A stretch of DNA of 64,000 nucleotides from Lytechinus variegatus (taxonomy: Eukaryota; Echinodermata; Echinoidea; Temnopleuroida; Toxopneustidae): the NCBI RefSeq assembly GCF_018143015.1, contig NC_054742.1, forward strand, positions 53,639,195 to 53,703,194, in the 5' to 3' direction. Position numbers and translations under genes: made by a program. Below the pieces are notes generated by a model. That model made no database searches, was not told the DNA's origin, and saw nothing but the letters and a program-made list of their open reading frames with translations. Each line of letters begins with the position of its first letter. The stretch's first letter is position 1. Of this stretch, positions 48,414 through 62,600 are shown piece after piece.

Positions 48414-48884
48414 CCCAAGATTAGAACGAGACTCCATACACCACAGAGAGCCCTCCTAAATATCCACCAGCCATCATAGCAACCATCATTTGCCATCAAG
48501 ATGGAAGACGCTCTCATCAGATATAATCTTTCAAGGAAAGCGATGTGGCATAGGGAGGAAACCCATTCTGGCCATTAGCTACTGAAATTACATTCCCACA
48601 TAGGCATAACCTGTTTATTATTATATTAGTTTATTCCATAGACTAAGCGCAGTGATTACCAGGTTCGTTTAGCCAGTGGGCAAATTTAGAAGAGGACAAT
48701 GTTAAGTGGTGGGGCAAGACCAACTCCCACTAATATATTGAAATCGGGCCAGTGTGGGGACGATGATCCTAACAAATATTACCGATAGTTTGTGTAAGGT
48801 GGTGTTGAATATTGTCTGCTAAATACAGGATCGTATTGACGATTTAGGAAAAAGCGACAATCCATTGCCATCATTATGTCAAAA

Positions 48885-49005
48885 CAAAAGAATGGGAAAT
48901 GTGGGAAAGCCGCTCCACTGTGAAAGATACATAGCCCCTTTATAATGGGATTCAATAGTGCCTTGTGTCTTTGACAGTAGGTTTTTCACATTTCCCATTC
49001 TTTTG
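48885..49005. repeat. Short inverted-repeat element
   Basis: CAAAAGAATGGGAAATGTG and its exact reverse complement bracket about 80 bp. Confidence 0.65.
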
Positions 49006-49071
49006 TCTCTGATGAATGTGGATTTACAATGCAGGATTCCTGCATGAAAGATGTGGCACTAACGTTCAGTA

Positions 49072-49223
49072 ATACCTCAGTCACATTTGCTCTACGGCAG
49101 CCGTACGGCGAGTAGAAAACCGCCATTTTATTCAAACCACCTATATGTAACTGATACAAAAATGTTGAAACGGCCGTTTTCGACTCCCGTACAGCCGCCA
49201 TAGAGCAAATATGACCGAGGTAT
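49072..49223. mobile_element. Small palindromic MITE, copy 2
   Basis: Ends ATACCTCAGTCACATTTGCT and AGCAAATATGACCGAGGTAT are inverted. See copy 1 at 5702-5858. Confidence 0.8.
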
Positions 49224-49390
49224 AAGGATCCTTGTGAATTTACCAACCCCAGCTATCTTGGGTGAAATTCTTATTTCATGTTCATTAATACAATGGAGCA
49301 TCCGGTTCTCAATATAACAGCTCACAATTATACAAATAAGGGCATTACATGTATGTCTAGATGTTGGCTTATGTGGATCTTTCTATTATA

Positions 49391-50209
49391 CAGTGCGTCC
49401 CAGAATAAACGAAACCGAGATTTAGCGATCATTTTTCATAACTTAATCATAAATAGAATAGACAAATGACCTATCAATTTAAAGCTGAGAATCTCCTCTT
49501 TCATCTGATATTACTTAGGTTATTTCTCATTCACGCATGAGTGAGCAAAAACAATTTGAAGAAAGGATACCAAAAACTCATTTGGCGGGGGGTATCTGGG
49601 TTTCAAAAAGAAAACCACATTTCTGAAAAGTTCAATATCTGCTCTTTAATTTGGTGCCTAAATTACAGAAAATGGTCAAGAAATAAAAAAGTTCTGGTCA
49701 TTTGAAATAAGGCTTGTATTTTCATAATTTCATGAGATAAACGTGTTTCCACCGGTTTCTCACAGAAGCTTTCGTATGGTGAACAAAAGATTTAATGCAT
49801 GGCTGATCGTCAACAAAACAGAGTGTCGAGAGAGTTTGAAAGCCAGCCTGGAGAACCTCTTCATTTTATGAAATTATTGAAATTCAAGCCTTATTTCAAA
49901 TGACCAGAACTTTTTTATTTCTTGACTATTTTCTGCAATTTAGGTATCAAATTAAAGAGGAGATATTGAACTTTTCAGAAATGTGGTTTTCTTTTTAAAC
50001 CCAGATACCCCCCGCCAAATGAGTTTTTGGTATCCTTTTTTCAAATTGTTTTTGCTCACTCATGCGTGAATGAGAAATAATCTAAGTAACATCAGATGAA
50101 AGAGGAGATTCTAAGCTTTAAATTGGTAGGTCATTTGTCTATTTTATTTATGATTAAGTAATGATAAATGATCGCTAAATCTCGGTTTCGTTTTTTCTGG
50201 GACGCACTG
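49391..50209. mobile_element. 819-bp fold-back element, Tc1/mariner-like ends
   Basis: CAGTGCGTCCCAGAATAAAC at the left is mirrored by GGGACGCACTG at the right, flanked by TA on both sides. Arms of about 350 bp are nearly identical in inverted orientation around a centre of about 120 bp. No transposase. Superfamily inferred from the TA duplication and the terminal CAGTG. Confidence 0.85.
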
Positions 50210-53200
50210 TATAATCAACTGATAACTATCATGGATTAATCTATATGATTCAGAAATATTTGATTCTATTATGAATTTTCCTTCTTTTAGGTGATGTGAA
50301 GACTGTAAATTAGTTTGAAATTCTTACAAAAGAGAATTTTCTGATATTTTTTTGACAAGGGCAATCAAATACCAGTCTATAGGCTTATGTCAAAGCAGTG
50401 TTGAATTTTCTTTATAAATGGGTTTGGGTAGCACTAAATAGGAACAGACAGGTACAGTAATAAGTGTTCAGTGCAGACTAACAACAGATATAGATTTTTT
50501 TTCTTTCACATACGTGCATTGTTCAATAACAGACCGTGTGGGTCGACATGCTCAGTGCATTATCTGACTGGAAATGCATAAAGTTATGCAGTATATTCAT
50601 CATATATTTCTGACTATTTCCCCACCACTGCCCATCTTTCTTACCCCTTTTTATACAAAGGAAATGTATTATTTTGTATCCTCATGACTCAAGCTCACAA
50701 AATGAATGATCATGTTGAATTTTGAAGAAAAAATTTATTAATTTTTAAAGTAAATCCACCAGCAAACTTAGTTGCATTGTAAGAGTGTGTATCAAATCAC
50801 TACCGTTTTGTGTAAAGTGTATGTGTTCTAGCAACTCGAGTGAGTGGTGATAAGATACATGTAAGAAAACAGTTTGTATGTCAGTTACTATTTGAGATAT
50901 GTTTGTGCAATTATTTATGATTAAATCTGGTGTAAACTACACTTTGTGACTAAGACATTTGATTTCTCTGTATCAGTACTTAAAACTTTAATTTAGTTTT
51001 TGCTGGAAGAGAAAATGTTCAGTGGACGTACAGAATTAACATTTTTTCATACAAAGAATGAAAATGGTAAATAACATGGTGTTGGGAGAATTCTTTTAAC
51101 TTGTGCAAAAAAAGTATCCAAAGTTTTCTTTCTCTTCATTTTACCCTTCCAGGTTGGCAATAATCAGTTGATATTTAGTATCAATTAAATTTGAAAAGAT
51201 GCTTAGTACCACAAGATCTAAAACTGGTATGCTCAATATTTGAATAGCATATTATTGGGAGCAAAAGCAAGAACGAACAGAAAATGAAATCAATGAAAAC
51301 AGAAGTTAAAAAACTTGGTATTTCACTTTTTGCACCAGAAGTGTAATTTTGTGTAAATGAAATACCCAACAAAATTGATATTTTGAGAATAAGAATTGGA
51401 GAGACCCAGTGGAAGAGCAATCATAAGGTGCTATATCCGTGGTTTAATACTTTAATTTCCAACAAAATATTTTGTCCACGAGCTTACAAAAAGTGGATAG
51501 AAAGGAGTGAATAGAAGTAAAAATTGTATCACTGATTCTGAATTTTGTTAAAGAACTTTTGATCAAAGATCAGTGCATGTGATAAGTCATGTGAATAGTT
51601 GTCCAATAACTCAAATTCATATCTAGCGTAGCACGTTTTGCAATGAATGATACGGTTATTTGGTTCTTATAATCATGGCAATGCAGTCATCAATGATGTT
51701 TTATCTAGATGAGATTGCAGATTATAAGTAAGTCATTTTAAGTAAATCGGTGAGGGGCTTGTTTCATTTAACTCATCAATGACAAGTTACAACCTTCTTT
51801 TATAAGCTTCTGAATAGGTGCAATTTCATTGTCTGAGAGAATTACAATATTGAATTCTAGCATTTGTTACATGTTTTATGAAATGAACCAAGATCTGGAA
51901 TGCTGTGTTCAACAATAAATACAGGACAAGCCTTGATATAGTTTTTTCAAAATATTGTATACTTTAATATTCAATACGCCATATTAAATGTATGCATCCT
52001 AGTAGGTTACACATTAATCTATTTAAAAAAATTAACCACAACACTCGTGACTCCTCACATTGCACATCACAAAATATCACATAAACAAATTGTTTTATCA
52101 TATAAATTTTGTGTAGAAAGGCAACCATCAATTTTATGAAGCACTCTTGAAGAAAAATATACTGAATTTTAAATGTATTAGGTTCACTGAATTCCATTAA
52201 TAATATTAATTGAATGAAATAACTTGAATATCTGATTATGAATTGATATTAGTACTGTATGTTTTATAGTGTATAAATTATATACCATATTCTAAATTCT
52301 TGAAAAAAATTATTTAATTGGACATGTATTTTATAACTGACATCTACATCACAAGAGATTAAAGACTTTCTTTTTTCTCATTAATTTATACAAAACTACC
52401 ATCATCAAGACTGGTCTTGCTTGAATCTGGTAAACTTAGAGAGGGTATATGTTAATAGTACATAATTTAGTATCAACAGATTCATGAAAAGGGTGATGAG
52501 CTCCAAATACATTGTTTCATGGTGAAATGACACAACAAAATGAATAATGAATTACCCTAAAGTAATGACATATCACTGCTATTCGTCAATAGGGTTCCTA
52601 AAAGCATATCTTCTAGAACATACAGTATATCCAAATTGGACAATAACAAATCAAATAAACTTGTTAACAAAAAATAGTGCCAAAAGAAATTAATATACAC
52701 AACTCATATAAAAACAAACCATGAATATATTTTACTTATGAAAATGAAGTAACATTCTAGGCATACTGGTATTCAAAACTCCAATATCAAACTCATGAAT
52801 TCAATTGAAAAGAATAAAAACTCCATTTACAAAACTGAATGTTGACCAATATAGTCAAAGAGGCTGAAGTTTTTATTTCTTAACCTGTACCTCACAGGGT
52901 ATTTTAAAAACAAAAGTATTAGGAAACATTTCCATAGACTAATATACATATTTAAAGGTTCATACTACCTTGTCTGATGTGAAGGGTATGTGTAGCTAAA
53001 CAACAAGAGAAAACACACAAAATGCAAGGTATTTAAATAAAATCACATTTTCACTCAATCACTTGAAATGCTAAATATCTTATTTAATTAAAAAGTATTT
53101 TGTTGCAGACAACAGATAATCACAATTCAAAATCACTTTACTTCTATATTATTTTATGCATGCATTATATTCACATAACTGCTATACAGAAAAAACTCTA

Positions 53201-53864
53201 TATTGAGGCTTTGAGCACACAAACATTACATGATTTGAAATTGGTCACTCATACTGCACTGTTTAAGAATATAAACATATCCATGATATATATGTACATT
53301 TATAAAACTATCAATCTGTGTTAATAACTCTGTGATAAAATAATTGGTCACTCTACATGTACTACATTGGAATAACATTAATAGTGAAAAGATTGGTCAA
53401 ATTACCTTATAGTTACCTGAAAAAACAAGCCAGTAATACATATATTCATGGTACAAGATAAGCAGTCTTTTATTTTATTTATGTAGGAATAAGAACAGAC
53501 ATTGAAAACATTAATATTCCTGTGTATGCACCAAACTGTTGCAAATATAAAAGGCCTGAGGGGCATGAGCACAAGGGGACACCTTTTTGTGCTAAAAATA
53601 GTGAGTTGTGCCTCAAATTCTTGTAAGGAAATTACTTCCTACTTTGGAGTGAAACCCTGCATTGTGTATTTCCTTGTAAATTGTTTGACAGTTGATTTGG
53701 GGAACGGGAACCATTTTAATTTTTGTTTATTTAGTTTCTCAGATAATTTGAAAGAAATCAGAATACATTATGTGCCCCATCTTTGATACAATTCTGGATC
53801 AGCTCCTGTCAATGCATTAAAACATATGTTACAAAGAGAATGATGGTTGCTGTATGACTGACAA

Positions 53865-54467
53865 TTAAAGGGGAATCCAGCCTTGGCCATAAAATGTTGT
53901 GTTGGGAAGGAGAAAAATAAATTAAACAGAATGGTGAAAGTTTGAAAGAAATTGGACAAGCAATAAGAAAGTTATAGCTGCTTTAAAATTGAGATCACTA
54001 ATACTATGTAGATTTCAAATTGGCAACTGGGTAAGAAAATCATGACAAGGGGCAAGGACAACTTTCCCATAGGCCATGTACTTTATTATCAGGGATTTGT
54101 GGTTTTCTCCTAAGTACCCATTCCCCTGGGGCAGTAATCTAAATATAACCCATGTAATATATTGTTTTATGTCCTCATGAAAGAAAAATATAATTTGAAA
54201 TAAAACTTTTGGGATAAATGACATTTTAGCCATAATATGTATTGGAGTACATGAAAGAGTAGTCCTTGCCTTACATCACTATGACATCCCATATGCAGCC
54301 AATTTGACATCTCCATGGGTATAGTGATTACCAATATTTACAACTTTTAAAAATTCATATCTTTCTTTCTGTTTGTCCAATATTGTTCAAACTTTCACCT
54401 ATCAACTTGTCTGATTTTTCTTTTCCTTATAAAAACAAGTTTTTATTTGGGTTGGATTCCCCTTTAA
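53865..54467. mobile_element. TTAA-flanked MITE
   Basis: TTAAAGGGGAATCCAGCC and GGTTGGATTCCCCTTTAA at the ends; inner arms pair over AAAGTTTGAAAGAAATTGGAC versus the GTCCAATATTGTTCAAACTT zone. Confidence 0.8.
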
Positions 54468-54675
54468 GTCATGATGTTCATCCATAAAACAAATCTATGT
54501 GGAAGTTCTAAGTGTATCGGTTTTATCTGCAATCCCTCCCCCCCCCCAAATAATAAAAACATTTCAAATTTGATTAGATATTAATAAGAGGTATAATACA
54601 GATGTAGGTATATAATGCTGACTTTGAAACAAAGATGAATATGATTTTAAAAAGCACTATTCAAATGATAATAAA

Positions 54676-55012
54676 ATACCATGTTCATTGACCCTAAATG
54701 ACCTTTGGTCTAGATTATGTGACCTGATTACCCTTTACGTCCAAGTTTCATGAACTTGATCAATAAACTTTGAAAGTTATGGCATTTAAAAACAACACCC
54801 CTACCTATGACCTCAATCAAGTGACCTACAACTTGGGAAAATGATCGGTGATACTTGAATACCCTATGTCCAAGTTTCATAAATAAGTCCATATACTTTT
54901 TAAGTGGATTTCAAATACTTAACCTTGGTTAAGAATTCAATGTTGACCCTGCAGACACTGCATGAAATTGGCGCAGACATGTATAGTCTTGGTCTGCTAT
55001 GCAGGTGAGACA
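54676..55012. mobile_element. Truncated copy of the TGACCT element
   Basis: Begins TTCATTGACCCTAAATGACC and ends GGTCTGCTATGCAGGTGAGAC; lacks the left terminus. Same family as 23487-24570. Confidence 0.75.
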
Positions 55013-56527
55013 AAAAAATAACTATAGTATTTGGGGGTTAAATATAATATTAGACAATATACTTCTGCTGAAGAGTATATTAGAAGAGCAGGGTTAAATT
55101 CCCTTGTAATACCTGATGAAATTATTGAAAATAAATTATCATTAACTCAAAGACATCAACTTCAGCCATTGTACACCTGTAATATCAGAAGGATATAAAC
55201 TCCAGAACGGAATAATATTTCAAAGCATGTTGTAGAAAAATATATTCAATGCTTGACGCAAAAATTACATTTACAAGGAGGGATTTGTAAACATATCAAA
55301 AAATGCTCCTCGATATCAGAAAAAAACATTACTTTTCTCTCTGAAAGCTTAAAACAAAGATTTATGTGATACAGTATGAAATAGCATGATGCAACACACA
55401 TCCAAAACCCTATAAATAATGAAACAGCAAATAGATGTTGGCTTATATTGTGATATGTGCTCATATATATATACTTGGAAGAAGAAAAGAAAACCAAGGA
55501 AGAGGAAGATAATAATTGTTAATCTACAAATCCCCAAACATGAAAAATATTCGGGAATTTTCATATAGATTTGACAGAAAAGGCTATCGGGTGAATGGCT
55601 ATGTAAAGTTTAGGATGTTCAAGATATGTAGCACCTTATATTGCATATTAGCATTCAAGGAATCCCTGGAATATTTTCATTACCATTTTGGATGCATGAA
55701 GTACAAGATACATGTAAAATGATATTAGTTTAGTTTTAAAACTTATATAACTCTTTGAGACATAGAAGGGAAATTCAAAATATTAACCTTTTTGTACATG
55801 TATGCCTCACCAACATTTTCACATTTTTTCTTTATTTCATAAACTGCTGAAGCAATGATAATTTGAAATTATTGCAACCTTTCATATGAGTTAGAGAACA
55901 GAGAGAGATCTTTTTAGGATAAGGTTGGACAAACTTTATGAAATACCCAAAACATAACATTCTAATGCAAATGAACAAAAGGAATATTGGCATAAAATAG
56001 ATAAATTATATACCATGATTGCCAAACAATCATATAAATTACCACTGAGAGGCCATCTGGCTTACAACTCATGATTTATTTCCAGCAAACCATTCAAACG
56101 ATCCCATAGCAATTGTTAATAAGTAGTCTGCATTTAGTATCACAAGCATGCCATATTGTTAGAAACGTCATTGTTTCTATAGGTGAGTGAATATTTCAAA
56201 GACACAGTCGTAACACAAATAACTTTTTGAAAATTATTTTTAATCATTTTCAGAATGACTTTCGTTAAAAGAATAACAATACTTCAAATAAAGTACTGAC
56301 CATGTAGTTTCTTTCATTCTAATGTAGTTATATATCCTAAGCACCATCTTTCACCTGTTATTGGACTTGGGTTCTGTTCAAGACTTGTTATAATAACAAA
56401 TGACAATTCTTATAACAGTTAACTATCAGCTAGATAACGATTTCAGTAGCTTATATTACTGCAAACTTTTCATAACAAGTTAAATGAAAATGCCCAGGTA
56501 TCTTTAAAATATCTAGTCATCTTCTTT

Positions 56528-56653
56528 TTACTTTCCTGGTCCATATGGATTTGGTTCATCTGGTTTGATATCACTCAAGGTGTGGTTGACCTCACGATGG
56601 TGGGCTTCATCAGCACGGATGGCTCGGAACAGATCAATATAATCTGCATCAGG
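56528..56653 (-). CDS. AOX: AOX exon g, last ligands and stop
   Basis: [20 protein letters not shown] then [21 protein letters not shown] and [11 protein letters not shown] carries the second ExxH motif. Acceptor cttgacag. Confidence 0.97.
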   Translation of the reverse strand, partial: PDADYIDLFRAIRADEAHHREVNHTLSDIKPDEPNPYGPGK

Positions 56654-59600
56654 CTGTCAAGAAAAAAGAAGGATACCATGCAAAATGGTCAACTGCATAA
56701 TCCTGTCAAGAATATGGACAATGGTAAAAAGTTATCACTGATCTGATTTATAATGTACAATTTTAATTCTATAAAGCGCATTGAGAGTCCTTACAGGTCT
56801 GATATGTGCTATATAAATACTACATTATCATCATTTTTATCATTATTGGACATGTTGAATATGATGGTAAAGATTCCTCTATGACCTCAAATGACATTTC
56901 ACCCAACAATGATGGGAAGATCACCTAACTATCTAAACTTTGCTTGTAAGCATACCACTACCTATAGAGTTATTTGACCTTCAATATGACCTATCACTAA
57001 AAACTATTCAAAATATCATTAACAAAAACTACCACAAAGTGTTGACTGTTGACACAGAGAAAGACAAAGATATACATGGAGGTATAACTAGATCATATTT
57101 AATGACAAATCATAATTTGATGATCTTTTCCCAAGCTCTTTCAATATATTATGTTCACAATGTCTGCCCGAATTCTTTGGCACATGCGTTTTATTTATAC
57201 AAACAGACACTTTGGTGGTCATTTAATTGGATTCAGTACGAACTCATTTTGATATCGTTACCAAAACTAGCATTTACCTAATTAAAATTCACTTAAAAAT
57301 GCCGACTATATAAAACTTACTCGTAACTTCCAATAATTAATGGAAATCTCTGGTGCTATCTTATCTTTCCACTTTGGCAAAGCATCTTCTCTTAAATCCT
57401 ACATATGTAAAACAAAAATCATAAAATCGTTATTTAAACTGTTAGACAATTTTAAAACCATGTTACCTATATGAAATGGCAAAAGATGGTAAGTCATAAC
57501 CAAATATATCAAAAACTATACTGAATCACATACAGCAATATTATATAGTTTGTATTTAATTTGAAATCATATTATATCAATTTGTGATAGGGTGGTTAAT
57601 AATTTGCTTTATAAGCAATTTTCTTTGGATTTGAAGCAGGACAAACAGAAGAAAAATGGTAAAGGTTATCACTGTTCTGATTTATAATGTATAATTTTAT
57701 TTCTATAAAGCGCACTGAGAATCCTTACAGGTCTGAAATGCACTATATAAAAACTACATCATTATCATCATCATCACCATCATCATCACCATCAAGATCA
57801 TCACCATCATCATCGTCAACACCACCAACATCATCCTCATCATTTGATATACCTTGAGAAGCTTAGTGTAAGTAATGACAGCTTCCTCCTCAAGGTAACC
57901 TACAAATCGATGGCAGAACTTTGGACTTATCAGGTATGAGATGAAGAACATGTTCACAAAGATACCTGAAAAGCATTACAAAAATAAAATCAAGACAAAT
58001 AAAAAAGTATAAGTTATCATAAACAAAAACAAGCTGGAATATATTCCAAAATATTTCATATTGTGTAATACTCCCTATTTTCTTCACAAGCAAGGAAATG
58101 AAAGAAAGCAAGTAAAATATGAAATAACAATATACAGCTTTATGGGGTTGATGAGAGATTGATTCTAGAGGTCTGTGGATAGGAAAGAAGAGACAATATT
58201 TGTACAATAGTACACTTTTCATTCATTCCAAAATAACAGTTAACATTTTTCAATCCATACCACATTTATATAACTTTTTCATTTTTTTTTCAAAACAATT
58301 ATGGCTCATTTCTGGTCTGCGATTTTCCTTAATTAAACAACATCCTTCATATCTTCCTTCTGATATGCTTTTAAATACTTTCATTATCAAACGTGTAGAC
58401 AAGGAAGTTATTAATTTACATCCATCTTACCTTGTGCCCCTAACACCATCAAACGAAAGAACATTGATGGTTGCTTGATCTCAAGAGCTGTCATCAGATG
58501 CATTCTTTCATTTTCAGCTTCCTCTAAAAATATAAAAGGTATATAGAGCAAAGTTTCATAAGGAATTCAACTGACAAGCTTTTTCACAAATGGCCAAGTT
58601 GGGTTTTGTAAAATTCAAGCATTAGTGGCAAATAGCACTATCTGAAGGCATAACACTTTATACCATAAACTTACTACAAAATTTATTCCCATTTTTTCAA
58701 GTTGTTTCATTATACTCTTTTATCATTTCAACCACCACCATAAATGACAGCTATTAGCAGCACTATTTTCATCATGCTGAATATCCAAACCACACCATTA
58801 CCATCAAAGTGGTCATCAATCATCATCATCATGATCATCATCATCATCATCATCATCCTCATCATCTCAATCATCATCACCATCCTCATCAACATCATTA
58901 TCACCATCATCATCATTATCACCATAATCATCACCATCATCACCATCAACATCATTATCACCATCATCCTCATCCTCCACCTCCTCATCACCATCATCAT
59001 CACCATCCTCCTCCTCCTCATCATCATCATCATCATTCATCAACTAATCATCATCCTCGCAATCGTCATTGCTATCAAGACTATTAATACTCTCAATGCA
59101 AGATCATTACGATAAACACCACCACCATTACCACCCCAAATCTACCACGCCCTCTACGGTTGACATCACTCTCTCTTTGGTTACCTAATAGAGTATGAAT
59201 CCAGCCATGGTCTCTCTGCATCCTTCTTAAGGAGCGAAGATGTCTTGACATAGCTGCCACCATACCAGGAACTCCTGCTACAGTTTCCAGGAATATGATA
59301 CGACTAAACGAATGAAATGTGTCAATATTGAATTTTAATTGGAAGGTAGTAAAATGTTTGCATGCATTAAAAAAAAATAAAGAAAAATACAAACAAGACC
59401 CTTCAGTTATTCTTTAACAATCAGTAAGCAAGGTTTTATCTACATTCAAATACATTTTAGGTTAGCATCGTGGATGGAAAAATTGGGAGCTTCTGATAAA
59501 ATGTTAATGTTCCCATTCAGTGTAATAAAAGCTTATCTAAACAAATAATGACATTATGGGTCAATAATTACATATGAATCAAAGGCAGTTGCACTACAGA

Positions 59601-62600
59601 CTTTAAATATTTACCAAAGCTTTCAGCTGGGAGTAATCAAAGTCCTGATATTGATATACTCCTAAATATATTTAGGAAACATGGAGAAGTCTGATATTGT
59701 TATAATTCTCGATAATGACTGCTCACAGTGAGGAAGTAAAATAAACTTGACAAGGCAATATAAAAATAAGATTATGGTTACTGATATTTTATCTTTTAGT
59801 TACACAAAATATTCTTTTTTTTTCTTTAATTTTTACAAATCAAATCAATAACACCTGTAAAGAAAATAGCAACTGCCAGGTGGGCTTGATAGTAATGTAA
59901 ATATTAACTCACTAGATCCATTTCCTTTCTGTTCGCTTGCCCCAGGTGAACCCAGAAAAAAGGTCAAAATTTGTACGGAGCGCTTTGCACGCCCAGTAGG
60001 CTGCCTGAATGTAAACAGATAAATACAGTGTTGGTGTCAAGAAATCATCTAGTTGAGCCTATTCCACTTCCACATCAACAGTTAAACATTACACCAAACG
60101 CCCGGGGGCCACTTACATTGACGAGTGGATACCATGCGCGACCAAAAAAACACTTAAAAAGGATGTCTTTTTCACTATAGGGCACGTTACGTACGTAACG
60201 TGATAAGGGTGTCAAAAACACAAAAATAATGAAAAAAGGGTATCTATTTCGTTAGGAAAATTACGTGTTTAGGGTCGAATTAGCGGGGATGATAAAACAA
60301 AATTAAAATGTTTTATAAAGGATGTCCTTTTTGCCCCAACACTTCGTGTTTAGAGTCAGATTTGCGCGAGGTGTAGAATGTGGGGTCGACCGAAGGACCC
60401 GTAACAATAAAACATTCCTGTACTTGTTTAGGGGTTCATTTCAGGGAATATTTGCCAAGAGTATCGTTTTGTCTTCAATACTTGTTAAGGGTAGGGTTTC
60501 ACACGCCAATACTTGTTAAGGGGTGCATTTTCAGAATATGGAAATTACGTGTTTAGGGTGCTTTTCGAGACCCCATGGTCGCGCATGTTATCCACTCGTG
60601 AATGGAAGTGCCCCCCCCCCCCGGGACCAAACGAGAAAAAGGCAAGATCATCTTTTAGACATAGAAGAAAATTATAACTATGGTCAGGTCAATCGTCCAA
60701 ATGGCATTATCAGTCGTGATGAGATGAAGATGGTGCAGTAGTAGGAAAAATTGAAATTTTGCACGAACAATGCAGGACAGTGGCTTATCCTGGGACAGAT
60801 CTTTTAAATTGAATTTAATTGAATAGATTAAGAGAAATGCCAGTAGTTTTTTTTTATTTCATGAGAAAGTCTGTAAACCAGGCTTGATTGTCAGTATATC
60901 ATCGAGGATCTAGATCTGGTACAGTTACATAAAATGAACTTTGTGAAATCTTGAAATCTACGCTGAAAAGTGTTCACACTGAAGATCACCAACACAGATA
61001 AGCGCACATGGGACAGTGTATTATTATTTCTTTGAATGTCGGCCCGACGCTTGACCTGAATCCTGTGTTTATTTGCTGATTTTGCAGCAATTACACAATT
61101 TCTTCCAGAATCCTTTGGAACATATGTTTTATTTATTAAACAAACAAACACTTTGGTGGTCATTTCACTGGATTCTGTATGAACTCATTTTGATATAGTT
61201 ACCACAACTGGCATTTACCTTTAATTGTCCATAAAAAAGAAAATTCATTTTTGACTAGTAAAACAAAAATGTAGGAAATAATATTACAAAATGGTCAATG
61301 GGCCATCTGGCATTAATGTAGTTCAAATGGTCATAATATAAAGATAATAGTAGACAAAATGGATATTTTGGGACAAAGAAAGACAATAGAAGATCCAGAG
61401 AGGGGGAGGTGGGGGCATGATTAGGCTGTGCCCCAAAACCTTTTATTTTTGCTTGTCAAGAAGTTTGTATAGGAAAATGACCCAGCTGTGATTGGTAAGA
61501 ACTACATTATTTTCACATTATTTATATTTTCCTTAAGGAATCATGCAAAGGTTTCCATTATTGGTTTAAAAAATATTTCACATTTCCATTTCTTATCATA
61601 AAGCACAAAAGAAATAATGGGGTTCCCTCATTTATTTTACTCTAATGTGCATCACTCTTTTGTCAAAAATTAGCAAAATCTTTGAAATGTCATAAACTTT
61701 TCTGATTTACATAGATCTGCTTTTGATGAAATTTTTATTACTACATATGCTTGTTTATTTTCCTCAATCTATTCAAAACATTTTTCTCATTGAGAGAGAC
61801 TTTGAAGGTCAAGTCCACCCCATAAAAATGTTGATTTGAATCAATAGAGAAAAATCAAACAAGCATAATGCTGAAAACCTCATCAAAATTGGATGTAAAA
61901 TTAGAAAGTTATGACATTTTAAAATTTCGCTTATTTCACACAAAACAGTTACATGTATATGCACAACTCAGTAACATGCAAATAAGAGAGTCGATGATGT
62001 CACTCACTATTTTTTTTTATTGTTTGATTTATACAATATTTCAATTTTCACCAATTTGACATTTAGGACCAACTTTAGTCTGCTGGGCAAACCCTTCACT
62101 CGAAATAAGGGTCTGAATGCGCAGCCTACTAATGCCTTGTGTACTGAAGGCTCTCTCGCTCAATGGAAAGTGACTCTGAAAGGAGGAGGTGGGCCCAGAT
62201 TTGGAGCGTGAGAAATGATCTTTGGAAGATTATGCAGACCCTGTAATGGAACAGCAAGTTTTGTATGTGCTAGTCTTTGCATGGAGGCACACTTGTTGAT
62301 CAAAGTTCCAATGAGGGTCTGTGCCTGCAGACTAGACCAACTTAGCTGAACCACATAATGTTATTCTACACATGTTCAGGAAGGAACAAAACTCGATTTC
62401 ACATGACAAGGGGGAGAAAATCAGAATATTTCATATTTTATATAATAAAATACAAAAGAAATAGTGAGTGGGTGACGTCATCAGTCCCCTCATTTGCATA
62501 TCAACCAGGATGTGCATATAACTGTTTTGGGAAATTAAGCGAAACTTTAAAGGTAAATGCTAGTTTTGGTAATGATTTCAAAATGAGTTCGTACAGAATC

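Larger units (their letters stand above)
48414..56527. other. Intergenic region between EMC6 and AOX (convergent genes)
   Basis: The two genes point toward each other. Listed elements account for parts of it; 50210-53860 and 55013-56527 show only AT-rich sequence with no supported coding region. Confidence 0.6.

Noticed and set aside
58744-59115. Long open frames on both strands (poly-Ile, poly-His, poly-Met)
   Set aside because: They are translations of the ATC/ACC microsatellite inside an AOX intron; no start context, splice sites or homology.
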